NCBI GenBank assembly: GCA_946413815.1
Contig: CAMKMD010000009.1
Span: 22,863-86,862, forward strand
Direction: 5' to 3'
Source of the DNA: an uncultured Ruminococcus sp.
Lineage (GTDB): Bacteria; Bacillota; Clostridia; Oscillospirales; Ruminococcaceae
Length of the DNA: 64,000 nucleotides
A model generated the notes under the pieces. The model did no database searches. It saw only the letters and a list, made by a program, of their open reading frames with translations, and was not told where the DNA came from. Made by a program: the position numbers and the translations under genes. This document shows, piece by piece, positions 44,111 to 53,361 of this stretch (within the stretch, counting starts at the first letter, position 1; each line of letters starts with the position of its first letter).

Positions 44111-44335
44111 TTATACATCGTTGGACAGCGGGATGGAAGACGCGGAATAATTTACTCTTACGCATGATAACAGCGCCCCCGGTATCGGGGGCGTTTTCTT
44201 TGTAAGGTAAGCGTAAATATCTTCGTCTTTCATTCCTTGTTCCCAGCTTTGTAATGTTTTTAAAGGAATATGAAAAGCAGCAGCAAACTCAGATTGAGAC
44301 AGTCCTGTTTGATTTCTTAATTCTATAATCTTCAT
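44111..44335 (-). pseudogene. Truncated XRE-type HTH gene
   Basis: From ATG 44335 the frame encodes an XRE helix-turn-helix (MKIIELRNQTGLSQSEFAAA, HIPLKTLQSWEQGMK) for ~45 residues. The following codons read through a GC-rich terminator hairpin (44174-44193), so the C-terminus (KKTPPIPGALLSC) is not natural. A weak ribosome site. The regulator was probably cut by a rearrangement. Confidence 0.55.
44174..44197. terminator. Terminator-like hairpin inside the truncated HTH frame
   Basis: CGCCCCC/GGGGGCG around GGTATC followed by TTTTC on the plus strand. Confidence 0.6.
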
Positions 44336-44367
44336 AATTCAAATCTGTTATATTCTGACCTGTGATA

Positions 44368-45177
44368 TTATCTCAACAAAGAATCAGACTCAGAACACCT
44401 TGAATTGTCAGACTTTTCATTTTCGTTCAGCATCTCAGTTTCCCACAAATGATCATCTGGCCGCCAGATTAAATGTTCTGAAGTTTTTCCTATAAAAGGG
44501 GTGAGAAACATTTTGGTGTAAAGATATATTCTATTAAAATCCGGTTTGTTTTCTATTCTTTTAAGTTTATTGTATGCGTGTTCGACAAGTTCTGCCTTAT
44601 TCAAAAAACCATCAAAATCTTTTATTGTTTTTTCTCTGCTTTCGCACGCTGCATATATTGCATCAGTAGATGTTGCAACACAAGAAGACAGCGCGTATAC
44701 ATCGACTAAATCCTTTACCCTATGTTTATATACAGTGTCAGAAGAAACAGCACATATTTTATCAGCATAAATTTCATCAGGCAGAATCCCTCTGATTTTC
44801 ACATTTCCAAGAGAATAGTCCCTACTGGCAACGACAGGCTTGATTTCAATATCCATTGAAAAGGACTTATATCCTGTTTTTTTGTTAATGAAAATTATAC
44901 CTGCCGAACGATTCTCTCCATATTCTCTTGATGATTTAACATCATATATTTCATTCATTTCTTTCAGCGAATCTTTTATTGTGAGTATCAAATATTCCAT
45001 TGAAGGTGGACTATCCACCCAATTTGCATCAATATCCACAGTTGCTCTTTTCAACGGTGAGCCACTATTCTCGTCCAAAACTAAGTTTGTGATTAAACCG
45101 CCTTTGAATACAAGTGGAACATTTGCGTTTGACAGGTATTCCATGACTTTATACATTTTTATCTCTTGTTCAGTCAT
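44368..45177 (-). CDS. AbiEii-type nucleotidyltransferase toxin
   Basis: 269 aa from ATG 45177, 4 bp after the antitoxin stop. AbiEii/type IV toxin signature: VFKGGLITNLVL (KGG at 25-27), GSPLKRATVDID with the DxD metal site at 48-50, DIEIKPVVASRDYSLG, and ADKICA..HRVKDLVDVYAL, the conserved helical motif of the family. Such toxins transfer nucleotides, e.g. to tRNA acceptor ends, to block translation and stop phage growth. Paired with the AbiEi-like gene upstream. Confidence 0.85.
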   Translation of the reverse strand: MTEQEIKMYKVMEYLSNANVPLVFKGGLITNLVLDENSGSPLKRATVDIDANWVDSPPSMEYLILTIKDSLKEMNEIYDVKSSREYGENRSAGIIFINKKTGYKSFSMDIEIKPVVASRDYSLGNVKIRGILPDEIYADKICAVSSDTVYKHRVKDLVDVYALSSCVATSTDAIYAACESREKTIKDFDGFLNKAELVEHAYNKLKRIENKPDFNRIYLYTKMFLTPFIGKTSEHLIWRPDDHLWETEMLNENEKSDNSRCSESDSLLR

Positions 45178-45181
45178 ATTA

Positions 45182-45616
45182 TCAATCCTCGTTGTAATAG
45201 TCTATCGCATCATTACTGATTTCTTCAAAGTTAGCTTCGTTATCATTATCAATAATTATTCCCTCGAACGAATTTCCATGAGAATAATAGTAGTTTGCAA
45301 GTGCTTCCGTCAATGCTGTTCTGTCAATGAATAAGTCTCTCAACATATCGTTAATTGTTTGCTCAAACGTTGTACACTTGATTTTTCCTATATTTTGAAT
45401 CTTTATTCCGTTGAAATCTGGCACAATGTGATAGTTTATGTTATTGTAGCGCCCCGCTTCTAAAGCATAGACTTCTATATCTGACTCGTCGATACTGCCA
45501 TTGAACATACCCAATGCTTCTAATGCCGAAGTATAGCATAATACGACGTTTTCATCAATCACATTATCAAACCAGTGATTAAAGTTACTAAAATTTCCGG
45601 ATGTTAACGTGTTCAT
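45182..45616 (-). CDS. AbiEi-like antitoxin
   Basis: 144 aa from ATG 45616 (AGAGGA upstream; the in-frame codon at 45637 lacks one). The central part (VVLCYTSALEALGMFNGSID, YHIVPDF, GKIKCTTFEQTINDMLRD) resembles the C-terminal antitoxin domain of AbiEi. The N-terminal winged-helix of full AbiEi is shortened or missing, so operator binding may be weaker or supplied elsewhere. Translationally close to the toxin (4-bp gap). Confidence 0.75.
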   Translation of the reverse strand: MNTLTSGNFSNFNHWFDNVIDENVVLCYTSALEALGMFNGSIDESDIEVYALEAGRYNNINYHIVPDFNGIKIQNIGKIKCTTFEQTINDMLRDLFIDRTALTEALANYYYSHGNSFEGIIIDNDNEANFEEISNDAIDYYNED

Positions 45617-45768
45617 AAAAAATCCTCTTGTAAGCATAAATTTACTTAGCGTCAGTTTTATTATAAGTGACTATATTTTTGCCAGCTACATTATACCACA
45701 TTGTAGTACAGTTGTCAAAAAAATCAACAACTTGTTGTGACAGAGCCAACATTTATAGTCATCGGGCA

Positions 45769-45971
45769 TCAGGAATATACGATTTCTTTATTCATCCCTC
45801 TGTACGATTTCTTTGTCGAGAATATACTGCGTCTTACATTTATCTTATCATACACCATTTTCTGCGCCGTCATTGCATCCTGTGTAAGCGGAACGATATG
45901 CTCCAGACAGTATTGGTAGAATGCTTCGAGCCAGTCGTTATGGACAATATGCTCTCTTTCTTCGCCATCTA
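45769..45971 (-). pseudogene. C-terminal gene fragment at the repeat edge
   Basis: A minus-strand frame without a start reads VDGEEREHIVHNDWLEAFYQ, CLEHIVPLTQDAMTAQ and ends at 45769. The same ~111 bp occurs again at 51780-51891 with two differences. It is the tail of an unidentified gene used repeatedly at rearrangement joints. Confidence 0.55.
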
Positions 45972-46532
45972 CTAATATAGTAGTTTCTTATCGATCGAAT
46001 TCTTTGCATGATCGAGATAGCTGTAAAAAGCCTCCTGCCCCTCGGCGTGATCACCTTTGAAAAAGCAAAGCATCGCTAAATGATACAATTCCCAGCATTG
46101 AAATTCAGAAGGAGTATCCCTGACTGCTCTTTTAAGCATCTCCCTTGCATGATCCGGATCACGGTATCTGCGGTATTCTTTCACTTTCTGTAGCGCTGCC
46201 TCGGCAAACTCAGTGATGCCTTCTTCAAATATGCTGTCACAGTTCTTCAGACCCGGACGATACTCGATAAACTGAGTACCTTTCCTGATGTATTCTCTTC
46301 CGCCGGTATGGAAACACAGGTATTCGTCAGCGTCTTTTGTAGTCCCCCACATATAATTCAGGCCGACCGACAGATATGAGCCTTTGGCTAAAGCGCTTGA
46401 TTCAAAGGCAACTATGGTGAAATAATACCCATTATCTTCTATCCATGTCCTTGTTGATCCGACACGGAAAAGACCTTCCGGCTTCAGTATCTTCCCGGCA
46501 GCATTGTTGATTATTCTGATATGTGGCTCCAT
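45972..46532 (-). CDS. DUF4304-like protein, copy A
   Basis: 186 aa from ATG 46532, with GAGGTG upstream; the in-frame ATG at 46577 is less well placed. N-terminus EPHIRIINNAAGKILKPEGL..VGSTRTWIEDNGYYFT resembles DUF4304 (a 'Lys-Pro-x-Gly-Phe' turn, then 'R-x-W'). The C-terminal half is helical with a TPR-like look (EFAEAALQKVKEYRRYRDPD, AREMLKRAVRDTP). Last gene of the duplicated operon. Probably an immunity-type protein by association; function unknown. Confidence 0.65.
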   Translation of the reverse strand: MEPHIRIINNAAGKILKPEGLFRVGSTRTWIEDNGYYFTIVAFESSALAKGSYLSVGLNYMWGTTKDADEYLCFHTGGREYIRKGTQFIEYRPGLKNCDSIFEEGITEFAEAALQKVKEYRRYRDPDHAREMLKRAVRDTPSEFQCWELYHLAMLCFFKGDHAEGQEAFYSYLDHAKNSIDKKLLY

Positions 46533-46737
46533 TTTACACCTCGTTATCTTTTTACACTTGCTTTCAAAGTGGTACACGGTCCCCCTGAAAGCTTATGCAG
46601 ATCAGCTTCACGCTGTACACATCGGATTTGTCAATCGGTTCTATTCTGTCGCACAGTTCATTCTGCTGTCTCAAAAATTCTGTCTGCATTTCAGTTGTAT
46701 TCATCATTCCCCTCTGTCTTCAGGGGTTATAAACATA

Positions 46738-47325
46738 TCAGGCCAAATAACCGTAGCTATCCAAATAACCGTTGCTACGCATTGACTGAATCTCTGACCA
46801 TGTCAGCCTTGTGATTTTTCCGTTTTCAGCAATATGTAGATATAGATCGTCTTCATTACGGATTCTAACCAACCTGATATTCCCGTTTTCGCGCCATTCG
46901 TAATAATTACCATTAACGAGATCATGATAGCGCTTGACTTTTCCTGAGGGGAAGAACGTAACATCTTCTTTGGTTTCAAGTCCTTCTTCATAATATCCAT
47001 ACCAAAAGTTTCCGTTCCTCACTACTTCGTACAATAGTCCGTTAATCGGGATTTCCTCATCACCGGTTATATCACATACCCTGTATCCGTATGAATCCCA
47101 GCCGATACCATCAGCCCATTCTCTTCCGTGTTCAATCACATAATCCCATGATAAAATCGTCAGCCCTTCATGTTCGAGCACATAATCACGGGATAATTGT
47201 AACAGTTCATCAGATTTCAAGAATTCATTTACTGGTATCTTTTGTTTCTCAGGTTTAATAGAGTCTAATTTCACAGGTTTAGACTGCTTAGGTTTTGATT
47301 GTTCTTTTTTAGGTTTTATAAACAC
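46738..47325 (-). CDS. MORN/YwqK-like repeat protein 3, copy A
   Basis: 195 aa from GTG 47325 (GGGAGG 9 nt upstream). Lys/Pro-rich start (MFIKPKKEQSKPKQSKP) shared with the neighbouring gene, then DYVLEHEGLTILSWDYVIEH and MORN-variant strands (GYYEEGLETKEDVTFFPSGK, YYEWRENGNIR). These repeats occur in the YwqK 'antitoxin' family and in many immunity loci. Third of three tandem paralogues. Confidence 0.7.
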   Translation of the reverse strand: MFIKPKKEQSKPKQSKPVKLDSIKPEKQKIPVNEFLKSDELLQLSRDYVLEHEGLTILSWDYVIEHGREWADGIGWDSYGYRVCDITGDEEIPINGLLYEVVRNGNFWYGYYEEGLETKEDVTFFPSGKVKRYHDLVNGNYYEWRENGNIRLVRIRNEDDLYLHIAENGKITRLTWSEIQSMRSNGYLDSYGYLA

Positions 47326-47353
47326 CTCAAACCACCTCCCAGGATATTATGAA

Positions 47354-48033
47354 TCACCTTTTGATTTCCCTCGTGATGTTTCCTGCCTCATCATACTCGA
47401 TGCACTTGATACAGAAACCGCGTCCATCACTGCTCTTATACTTTTTGATCTCTCCGGTTTCATACCACTCATATGTATCATGCAAGGTCGTACTCTTATT
47501 GCGGAAAGAATACTCTTTGAGCTGACCTGATTCGTACCATTTATATAACTTATACCGGGTTGCACTTATCCGATAAAAATACTTCATGATTTGCCCGTTT
47601 TCGTACCATTCATAGTGTATTCCTGTTTCGCTGTATTTTCCTATCTCACCTGACGGACAGAAATGGACATTGGTTTCGGTCTTAAGCCCGTCTTCATAAT
47701 AACCATACCACCAAAGGCTTCCGTCATCACGCAGCTCATACAGCAGACCTGTGATTGGAACTTCCTCATCACCGGATAGATCACATACCCTGTTCCCCAG
47801 TAATCAAAGCCGATATCACTATCATCATCCCAGTTGATTCCGTTTTCAATTACATAATCCCGTGATAGTATTTCCAGCTTTTCGTGCTCAAGCACATAAT
47901 CTCTGGATAATCGCATGAACTCGTCCGGTTTCATAATTTCATCTGGCTTCATAATTATGGGGTTCATAGTGCCTGTTTTCACAGATTTAGATTGCTTTGG
48001 TTTTGATCGTTCTTTTTTGGGTTTTATAAACAT
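47354..48033 (-). pseudogene. MORN/YwqK-like repeat protein 2, frameshifted, copy A
   Basis: From ATG 48033 (GGAGG upstream) the frame is normal to IGFDYWG, then at about 47791-47799 one base is missing and it runs out at 47641. In the other frame the protein continues exactly as in its paralogues (NRVCDLSGDEEVPITGLLY, GYYEDGLKTETNVHFCPSGE, YEWYENGQIMKYF) down to 47354. Repair of one base would give about 226 aa. The identical defect is present in the second copy at 59521, so it predates the duplication. Confidence 0.8.
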
Positions 48034-48106
48034 TTCTGCTCACCTCCATAGGATTCTGAATCAATTGGTTCCATATATTCTCAGACCTCCTCCAAAGCAT
48101 GATGAA

Positions 48107-48634
48107 TTAGTCTGTGATTTCCTCCGTGATATTTCCTGCCTCATCATACTCGATATACTTAACACCAAAACCACGTTTATTGCGGCACGTATACTTATTT
48201 ATCACACCGCTTTCGTACCATTCATATGATTCCCAGACGCCGGCATTTTTAAGAATGACAGAATAACTCTTGATCTGACCTGTTTCGTACCATTCATAAC
48301 CTCCATACTGACGCAGTTCACCAGAAGGAAAGAACGTAACATCAGGTCCGGTACAAAGTCCATCTTTATAATAGCCATACCACCAAAGACTGTTATCAGC
48401 ATACAGTTGATACAGTAGTCCGGTAATCGGAAATTCCCCCTCATCGGTTATATCACATACCCTGTATCCATATGAATCCCAGTCGATAGAATCCTCATTA
48501 TCCCAGTCTCTTCCGTGCTCAATCACATAATCCCATGACAGGATCGGCAGATCTTCATGTTCGAGCACATAGTCCCGGAATAATCTCTTCATCGCATCCG
48601 GGTTCAGAAATTCTTTCAGTTTCTCATGCTTCAT
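48107..48634 (-). CDS. MORN/YwqK-like repeat protein 1, copy A
   Basis: 175 aa from ATG 48634, chosen for GAGGAGG; the open frame extends into the upstream gene. DYVLEHEDLPILSWDYVIEH, then GYYKDGLCTGPDVTFFPSGE, YEWYETGQIKSY, YEWYESGVINKY and EYDEAGNITEEI: four MORN-like strands. Follows the dockerin gene by 86 bp. Confidence 0.75.
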   Translation of the reverse strand: MKHEKLKEFLNPDAMKRLFRDYVLEHEDLPILSWDYVIEHGRDWDNEDSIDWDSYGYRVCDITDEGEFPITGLLYQLYADNSLWWYGYYKDGLCTGPDVTFFPSGELRQYGGYEWYETGQIKSYSVILKNAGVWESYEWYESGVINKYTCRNKRGFGVKYIEYDEAGNITEEITD

Positions 48635-48720
48635 AAAAGTCCTCCTCATTCTCTTGATGCAAAAAGGTCCCTTGTTCTCGTACTTGTCCCCTATCGGTTC
48701 TTTACCCGGACCTGAGCACT

Positions 48721-51123
48721 TTATTTTCCGTATATCAGTTTCCGTTTCATCAGACACAGATCAAAGACATTCAGCACATGATCATCATAGAAGTCGGCTG
48801 CTTTCCAGTTGGCAAGGTGTGTATCCGGCACTGCAAGCAGCCACTTTTGCAGTAAAATCACATCGGCAATATTGAATGCACCATCCATGTTGACATCACC
48901 CATGATATCCGGTACTGTTTTTGTCAGTTCGATGTTTCTGAACATAACATCATAGCCGGGTGAATTGTCCGAACCGATGCGAAGATGTGCTGCGGAATCA
49001 TCCGACATATCCCAGTCGGACAGATCAAACTCTGCTTCACAGACAGACCATTCGCCGTTTACAGCAACTGATTCCATCCTCGTTTTCTGGATCAGCTGAT
49101 ATCCATCATACCGCATATTCTGAATGCGGATCTGAATGGGATACTGTTTTCCGTCATAGCTTTTAGCCTCAAACCGGACTGTATATTTTCCTGCGCCGTT
49201 CTGTTTCAGCACATCGGTGATGCCGGTGAACATTCCCGGATAATATGAATTCTGAAGGACGGCGCATCTCAGCACTGCTTCACCCTGATCATTCTGCGAA
49301 GATATGACCACATTCGGATAGGAATACGGATTCCAGATGGTTGCGGCAGTCTTTTCAGTGAGCAGATTTCTGCCGTTTTGACAGATCGGTGCAAGCACAA
49401 CAGCAGAGCGGCTGTCATCATATATCGCATTAGCGTAATAAATGCCTGCCTGAGACAGGGGCACATACTTTATTCCGTTGATGAACTCGCCTTCTGTATC
49501 CTTGTTTACAGCGATCCCCCATGCATCACATATCTCCTGTTCCGGCAGATAGTATTCGCTGCCCTTCCGTACAGGCCGGTCTGCAAGGGGTACCAGACGA
49601 TCTCCGATATACAGTTTCTTATCATATACGTGACTGACGGTATGTCTGCCGACCGGATTCTTTTCTGGCGTGCTGTCATTCTGTATCAGAAAAGTGATCT
49701 CGTTTCCTTCAGTGAGCTGCGGATTCAGATCGGACGGAGATGTGATCAGCTTTCCGTCAATTGTGCAGTTCTGAAACTCCATTTTATAGTTTGAGGTGTG
49801 CAGATATTTTTCACTGTTCGTAACAAACACGGCCTGTCCTGCGGTGCTGTTCCACGACTTTATCACGGAATCCCCGCGTATATTTGCAAAGCGGCAGTTC
49901 CGGAAGGTGTAATACTTCTCCGCATCTCCCATATTCTTTCCGCTGAAAATCCATGGCGTATCTATGACATCACTGCAATCAAGGTTTTCAAAAGTCATGT
50001 GCTTCATTTCAGACTGTATCTGCGCACCGTTAAACCAGTTATTGACAATGCCTTCATTGGCACGGAAAACATAAATATCCTTGAACCCTATCTCATACGG
50101 TGACCGATGCTGCGGGAATATCGCTGCGCAGGTCGTGCCGATGATGCAGTCACTGATATGATGATACCCTGCGCCGCCGCTGTAGACAATGGCATTATCC
50201 CCGACGTAGAAAAAGCAGTTACTGATCTCAACATTGCCTGCCCCGACAGCAATTCCGTCGGTCGTGATCCTGGAACTCAGGCATTTGACATTTCTGACCG
50301 TGTGGTCAGAACCGCCTTCAAGGAAGATATTGAAATTCTGTGCATCGATCACCTTGATATCCTCTACAGTGGTATGATTTGCCTTCACCCGAAGAACCAT
50401 TTTGCTGTTCTCTTCCGATGTAACAGATGTGTCATAGACATTACTGTATGGATCGAGCAGTATCCCGTGACCGCAGACCGTCACATCCTTTGTCTGGACG
50501 AATAAGCGGCTGTACAGCACGCATCCCGGCGCAATATAGATAGTTCTGATATTTTCAGGAACGGTATAGACCGGACTGCTTTCGTCCGGATCATACCATT
50601 TCTCATCCACATACAAAACAGAACCGTCATTCTTGTCGATCTCATAATCCTCGGGCGCATCTGCAAAAACGGAAAGAATGCTGTCATCATCATCGTCAAG
50701 GCGTAGAATAAAATCAGTATCGTTTTCGTCAAGCCAGACAGAGATGATACCGTTATGGTATTCATTGCGATATTCCTTCGCAGAGGGAAGAATGCTGTAG
50801 TAAGAAAAGTCGCGACAGACCTCAATGTCCACGCGCACCTCACCCGTAAATGCAAACTCACAGAATCTGCGGTTGAAATCAGGCCTGAAGCAGCGCAGCG
50901 CCATCTCCTCACCGCTTGTATTTCTGTTGTAGACTGTCAGCTTTTCGCTTTGATTTCCCTGATGCACAGTGACACCGTAGTCATAGCATCTTGGGATCCT
51001 TTCATCATACTGCGGATAAACGATCAGCACGGAATCCAAAGAATGGCTTTGCATCGTTACCTGATGCGGAACAAGTGTCAGCATCAGGAAAAAGGTGATC
51101 AGAACAGAAAGTATTCTTTTCAT
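48721..51123 (-). CDS. Secreted beta-helix polysaccharide-active protein with dockerin, copy A
   Basis: 800 aa from ATG 51123 (AGGAGG upstream). Signal peptide ~1-28. Residues ~30-130 form a beta-sandwich-like start, then a right-handed parallel beta-helix at about 190-440 (TIYIAPGCVLYSRLFVQTKD, TVEDIKVIDAQNFNIFLEGG, NVEISNCFFYVGDNAIVYSG) as in GH28/GH49-type polysaccharidases. A copper-amine-oxidase-N-like segment follows at about 500-580 (LYIGDRLVPL), then a carbohydrate-binding-like beta-sandwich, and a type I dockerin at the end (GDVNMDGAFNIADVILLQKW, VFDLCLMKRKL). Likely an extracellular glycan-degrading enzyme docked on a cellulosome-like scaffold; catalytic residues cannot be assigned by eye. 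Confidence 0.82.
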   Translation of the reverse strand: MKRILSVLITFFLMLTLVPHQVTMQSHSLDSVLIVYPQYDERIPRCYDYGVTVHQGNQSEKLTVYNRNTSGEEMALRCFRPDFNRRFCEFAFTGEVRVDIEVCRDFSYYSILPSAKEYRNEYHNGIISVWLDENDTDFILRLDDDDDSILSVFADAPEDYEIDKNDGSVLYVDEKWYDPDESSPVYTVPENIRTIYIAPGCVLYSRLFVQTKDVTVCGHGILLDPYSNVYDTSVTSEENSKMVLRVKANHTTVEDIKVIDAQNFNIFLEGGSDHTVRNVKCLSSRITTDGIAVGAGNVEISNCFFYVGDNAIVYSGGAGYHHISDCIIGTTCAAIFPQHRSPYEIGFKDIYVFRANEGIVNNWFNGAQIQSEMKHMTFENLDCSDVIDTPWIFSGKNMGDAEKYYTFRNCRFANIRGDSVIKSWNSTAGQAVFVTNSEKYLHTSNYKMEFQNCTIDGKLITSPSDLNPQLTEGNEITFLIQNDSTPEKNPVGRHTVSHVYDKKLYIGDRLVPLADRPVRKGSEYYLPEQEICDAWGIAVNKDTEGEFINGIKYVPLSQAGIYYANAIYDDSRSAVVLAPICQNGRNLLTEKTAATIWNPYSYPNVVISSQNDQGEAVLRCAVLQNSYYPGMFTGITDVLKQNGAGKYTVRFEAKSYDGKQYPIQIRIQNMRYDGYQLIQKTRMESVAVNGEWSVCEAEFDLSDWDMSDDSAAHLRIGSDNSPGYDVMFRNIELTKTVPDIMGDVNMDGAFNIADVILLQKWLLAVPDTHLANWKAADFYDDHVLNVFDLCLMKRKLIYGK

Positions 51124-51303
51124 AATAACGCCTCCTTTTTATGATTTGAAATCAGAATTCCGCCTGAAGTGCTTATAAGGAAATGAGCCGGCTTGCGATC
51201 CTGTGCGTCGAAGCCGATCCTGCTGAACAGTCCATTCTTCCAAAACAAACCAGTCAGAAAGCATTCCGGATGCTTAGCAGATTACTCTGACATTCCCCCG
51301 CTC

Positions 51304-51573
51304 TTATAACCCGTAGTACTCAAATATATACGGGAAAATGTTCTCTAACCTGCCGCTCAGCCTGAAATAAAGATAGGCTAAACACCCTACGATCAGTGTG
51401 AGCATAAAGCCGTAGATAAACCTGATCTCATACAGTTTTGTGACATAGGGCTCTTCCTTATGCAGCCTGCCCCTGTCATTGCGTGCCTTTTCGCGGTCGT
51501 ATCTGATACGCCTGATCAGGCAGAAAACAAAGAACAGGCACAGGAGGATGATAAGAATGATATCATGATCCAT
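51304..51573 (-). CDS. Small two-TM membrane protein, copy A
   Basis: 89 aa from ATG 51573 (AAAGGATCAC upstream). Hydrophobic helices at about 4-20 and 53-71, with a basic loop (RRIRYDREKARNDRGR) between. No family recognised. Confidence 0.6.
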   Translation of the reverse strand: MDHDIILIILLCLFFVFCLIRRIRYDREKARNDRGRLHKEEPYVTKLYEIRFIYGFMLTLIVGCLAYLYFRLSGRLENIFPYIFEYYGL

Positions 51574-51590
51574 AAGTGATCCTTTCAGTT

Positions 51591-51612
51591 CCGGGGGCAG
51601 AACGCCCCCCGG
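51591..51612. terminator. GC-rich hairpin upstream of the small membrane gene
   Basis: CCGGGGGC and GCCCCCCGG around AGAA; probably a terminator relic. A second copy is at 63758-63779. Confidence 0.45.
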
Positions 51613-51779
51613 TGATATGCTGACTTTTTGCTTCCTTCATTCTAATGAATAAGTAGTTATCTCCCACAGACAGTGTGCCAGTATCGATGCAGGTGACAGT
51701 TTCTCCAATGACATCTCAGATATACCATAGTTCAAAAACTCCTGCTTATCAGCCGCAGATATCGAATAGATGGTACCAT

Positions 51780-51891
51780 CTGCGCCGTCATTGCATCCTG
51801 TGTAAGCGGAACGATATGCTCCAGACAGTATTGGTAGAATGCTTCGAGCCAGTCGTTATGGACAATATGCGCTCTTTCTTCTCCATCTAAC
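51780..51891 (-). repeat. 111-bp repeat of the C-terminal gene fragment
   Basis: Matches 45862-45972 (offset 5918) with two substitutions. On the minus strand it encodes DGEERAHIVHNDWLEAFYQY and CLEHIVPLTQDAMTAQ. It marks the right side of the duplicated unit in copy A. Nothing else with gene character is visible in 51613-52077. Confidence 0.7.
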
Positions 51892-52077
51892 ATTTCTTGT
51901 TGTTTGATCGGCACAGTTTTTTGTAAAGGCGATTTTATAACAAGATTTAGGTTTTACGAAGGTGATATTATATACATTAGTAATCTGGCTGCTGCCGATG
52001 ATAATGCTATGTCTGTTTTTCCACAGAACAATAAAATATTTTGGGAACCTCTTCCTGTGTGGAAGAGGTTTAATGGA

Positions 52078-53085
52078 TTATCTGATCAGAGCATCATCAG
52101 ACTCATTAATGAGTGATTTCTTCATCATGCAAAGGTCAAATACATCAAGCTTACAATCAGAAATAAAATCAGCCGTTTGCCAGATCGGAATTTGCGCATC
52201 CGGCACAGAAAGCAGCCATTTCTGTAGTATAACGGCATCGGAAATGCTGAATATACCGTCTCCGTTTACATCACCACGTATACATGATCTTATTGACACA
52301 GGCGGCGTTAATCTGCCACTGATCTCGACTAATTCATAGAGCGTAATAAGACCGTTTTCATTTTTTGAGATCTGGATATTCTTTGTTTGTGTTTCGGTAT
52401 ATGTGATATCAGCGTTTCCTGAGATGAATGGAGAGGCTGTGTATCTTTTAAGCTTTTCAGTGGATATATCCCTTGAAGGGCTTATTAACAAGGTTGCTTT
52501 TGTTGCACCTATGAAGTCACTGGATTTTATAATTACAGCGGATGGAGATGAATTGATGTAAAAGGTGTCATATTCATAGATATCGCGGACTGAAACATAA
52601 GTGAAATAATGATCATTGCTGATCACGCTGTCTGCAACATCAAACATTTGCTGTTTGATCAGATTAGCTTCCCGGATATTGTCTTCTGTATCAAAGGGCG
52701 GCAGGTTATAATCGCTGCCTTTTATAACTTGAATTACTCCGGCAGCATTTTCTATGATATAGCTCTGCATTGATAATGACATAGTGGAAAGATCAATATC
52801 GCCGACATACGTGGTCATATCCGGTAATTCACTATCGTATCTGCCTGTTGTGACAAAATACTTTCCTCCGACCTCAGGATAAAATCTAAACGCTTCATCT
52901 TCAAATCCATCATCAAAAAGATCATTAGTATATATCCGTACATCATCAACAGAATAATCGAACAGAACAGAATTATCAGCAATTATTACCGAATTGTCAG
53001 CAGCGGTTATTTCTTTCATCGGATCTGCTGTCGATAATAAAACACTAAGAACAAATGATACAGGAATTATGAAAGCTGTTTTCAT
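52078..53085 (-). CDS. Secreted dockerin protein
   Basis: 335 aa from ATG 53085 (AAAGGAG upstream). Signal peptide ~1-25. The central ~240 residues are a soluble domain that I do not recognise (YFVTTGRYDSELPDMTTY, YFTYVSVRDIYEYDTFY). The last ~65 residues are a type I dockerin (GDVNGDGIFSISDAVILQKW, DCKLDVFDLCMMKKSL), nearly the same as in the beta-helix protein, so both should bind the same cohesin class. Confidence 0.82.
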   Translation of the reverse strand: MKTAFIIPVSFVLSVLLSTADPMKEITAADNSVIIADNSVLFDYSVDDVRIYTNDLFDDGFEDEAFRFYPEVGGKYFVTTGRYDSELPDMTTYVGDIDLSTMSLSMQSYIIENAAGVIQVIKGSDYNLPPFDTEDNIREANLIKQQMFDVADSVISNDHYFTYVSVRDIYEYDTFYINSSPSAVIIKSSDFIGATKATLLISPSRDISTEKLKRYTASPFISGNADITYTETQTKNIQISKNENGLITLYELVEISGRLTPPVSIRSCIRGDVNGDGIFSISDAVILQKWLLSVPDAQIPIWQTADFISDCKLDVFDLCMMKKSLINESDDALIR

Positions 53086-53105
53086 TGGACATTTCTCCTT
53101 TGTCT

Positions 53106-53249
53106 TCAGTGGCGATATGGAGTTCCGGTAGAATTGTCGTTATGGCCGTAACCATGCCACGAATTATAGATATTCATATCTTTTGTAATTCTATAATACC
53201 TAACTTCGTTAATTGTATAATCAACATCTACAAGTGAACAATCAGCCAT
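53106..53249 (-). CDS. Possible small protein or gene tail
   Basis: 47 codons from ATG 53249 to TGA at 53106, 20 bp upstream of the dockerin start. The C-terminus (YYRITKDMNIYNSWHGYGHN) is rich in Tyr, His and Asn. No ribosome site, so it may be the decayed tail of a larger gene. 53250-53361 has no gene. Confidence 0.3.
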   Translation of the reverse strand: MADCSLVDVDYTINEVRYYRITKDMNIYNSWHGYGHNDNSTGTPYRH

Positions 53250-53361
53250 GGCAAGAAATATTAATGATTGATACAATTGGCGGAATATTTCATGATACTC
53301 CTCATTTTAATAGTAACTCCTTAACTACATACATCCGCTTTTCTGTCTCTTGCCATCTCTC

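Larger units (their letters stand above)
45752..51833. repeat. Large direct repeat, copy A
   Basis: From ACATTTA(T/G)AGTCATCGGG at about 45750 onward the sequence matches the region from 57919 to the window end with a constant offset of 12,167 bp. All open frames have identical products at the same offset (e.g. 45972/58139, 48721/60888, 51304/63471). The first few bases differ, so the boundary is within a few bp of 45752. The right end is not reached in copy B. Confidence 0.95.

Noticed and set aside
51904..52116. Plus-strand frame of 70 codons after the 111-bp repeat
   Set aside because: No ribosome site, overlaps the end of the dockerin gene, no recognisable sequence.
53106..53249. A bacteriocin-like small gene upstream of the dockerin gene
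   Set aside because: No ribosome site or leader motif; kept only as a low-confidence feature.
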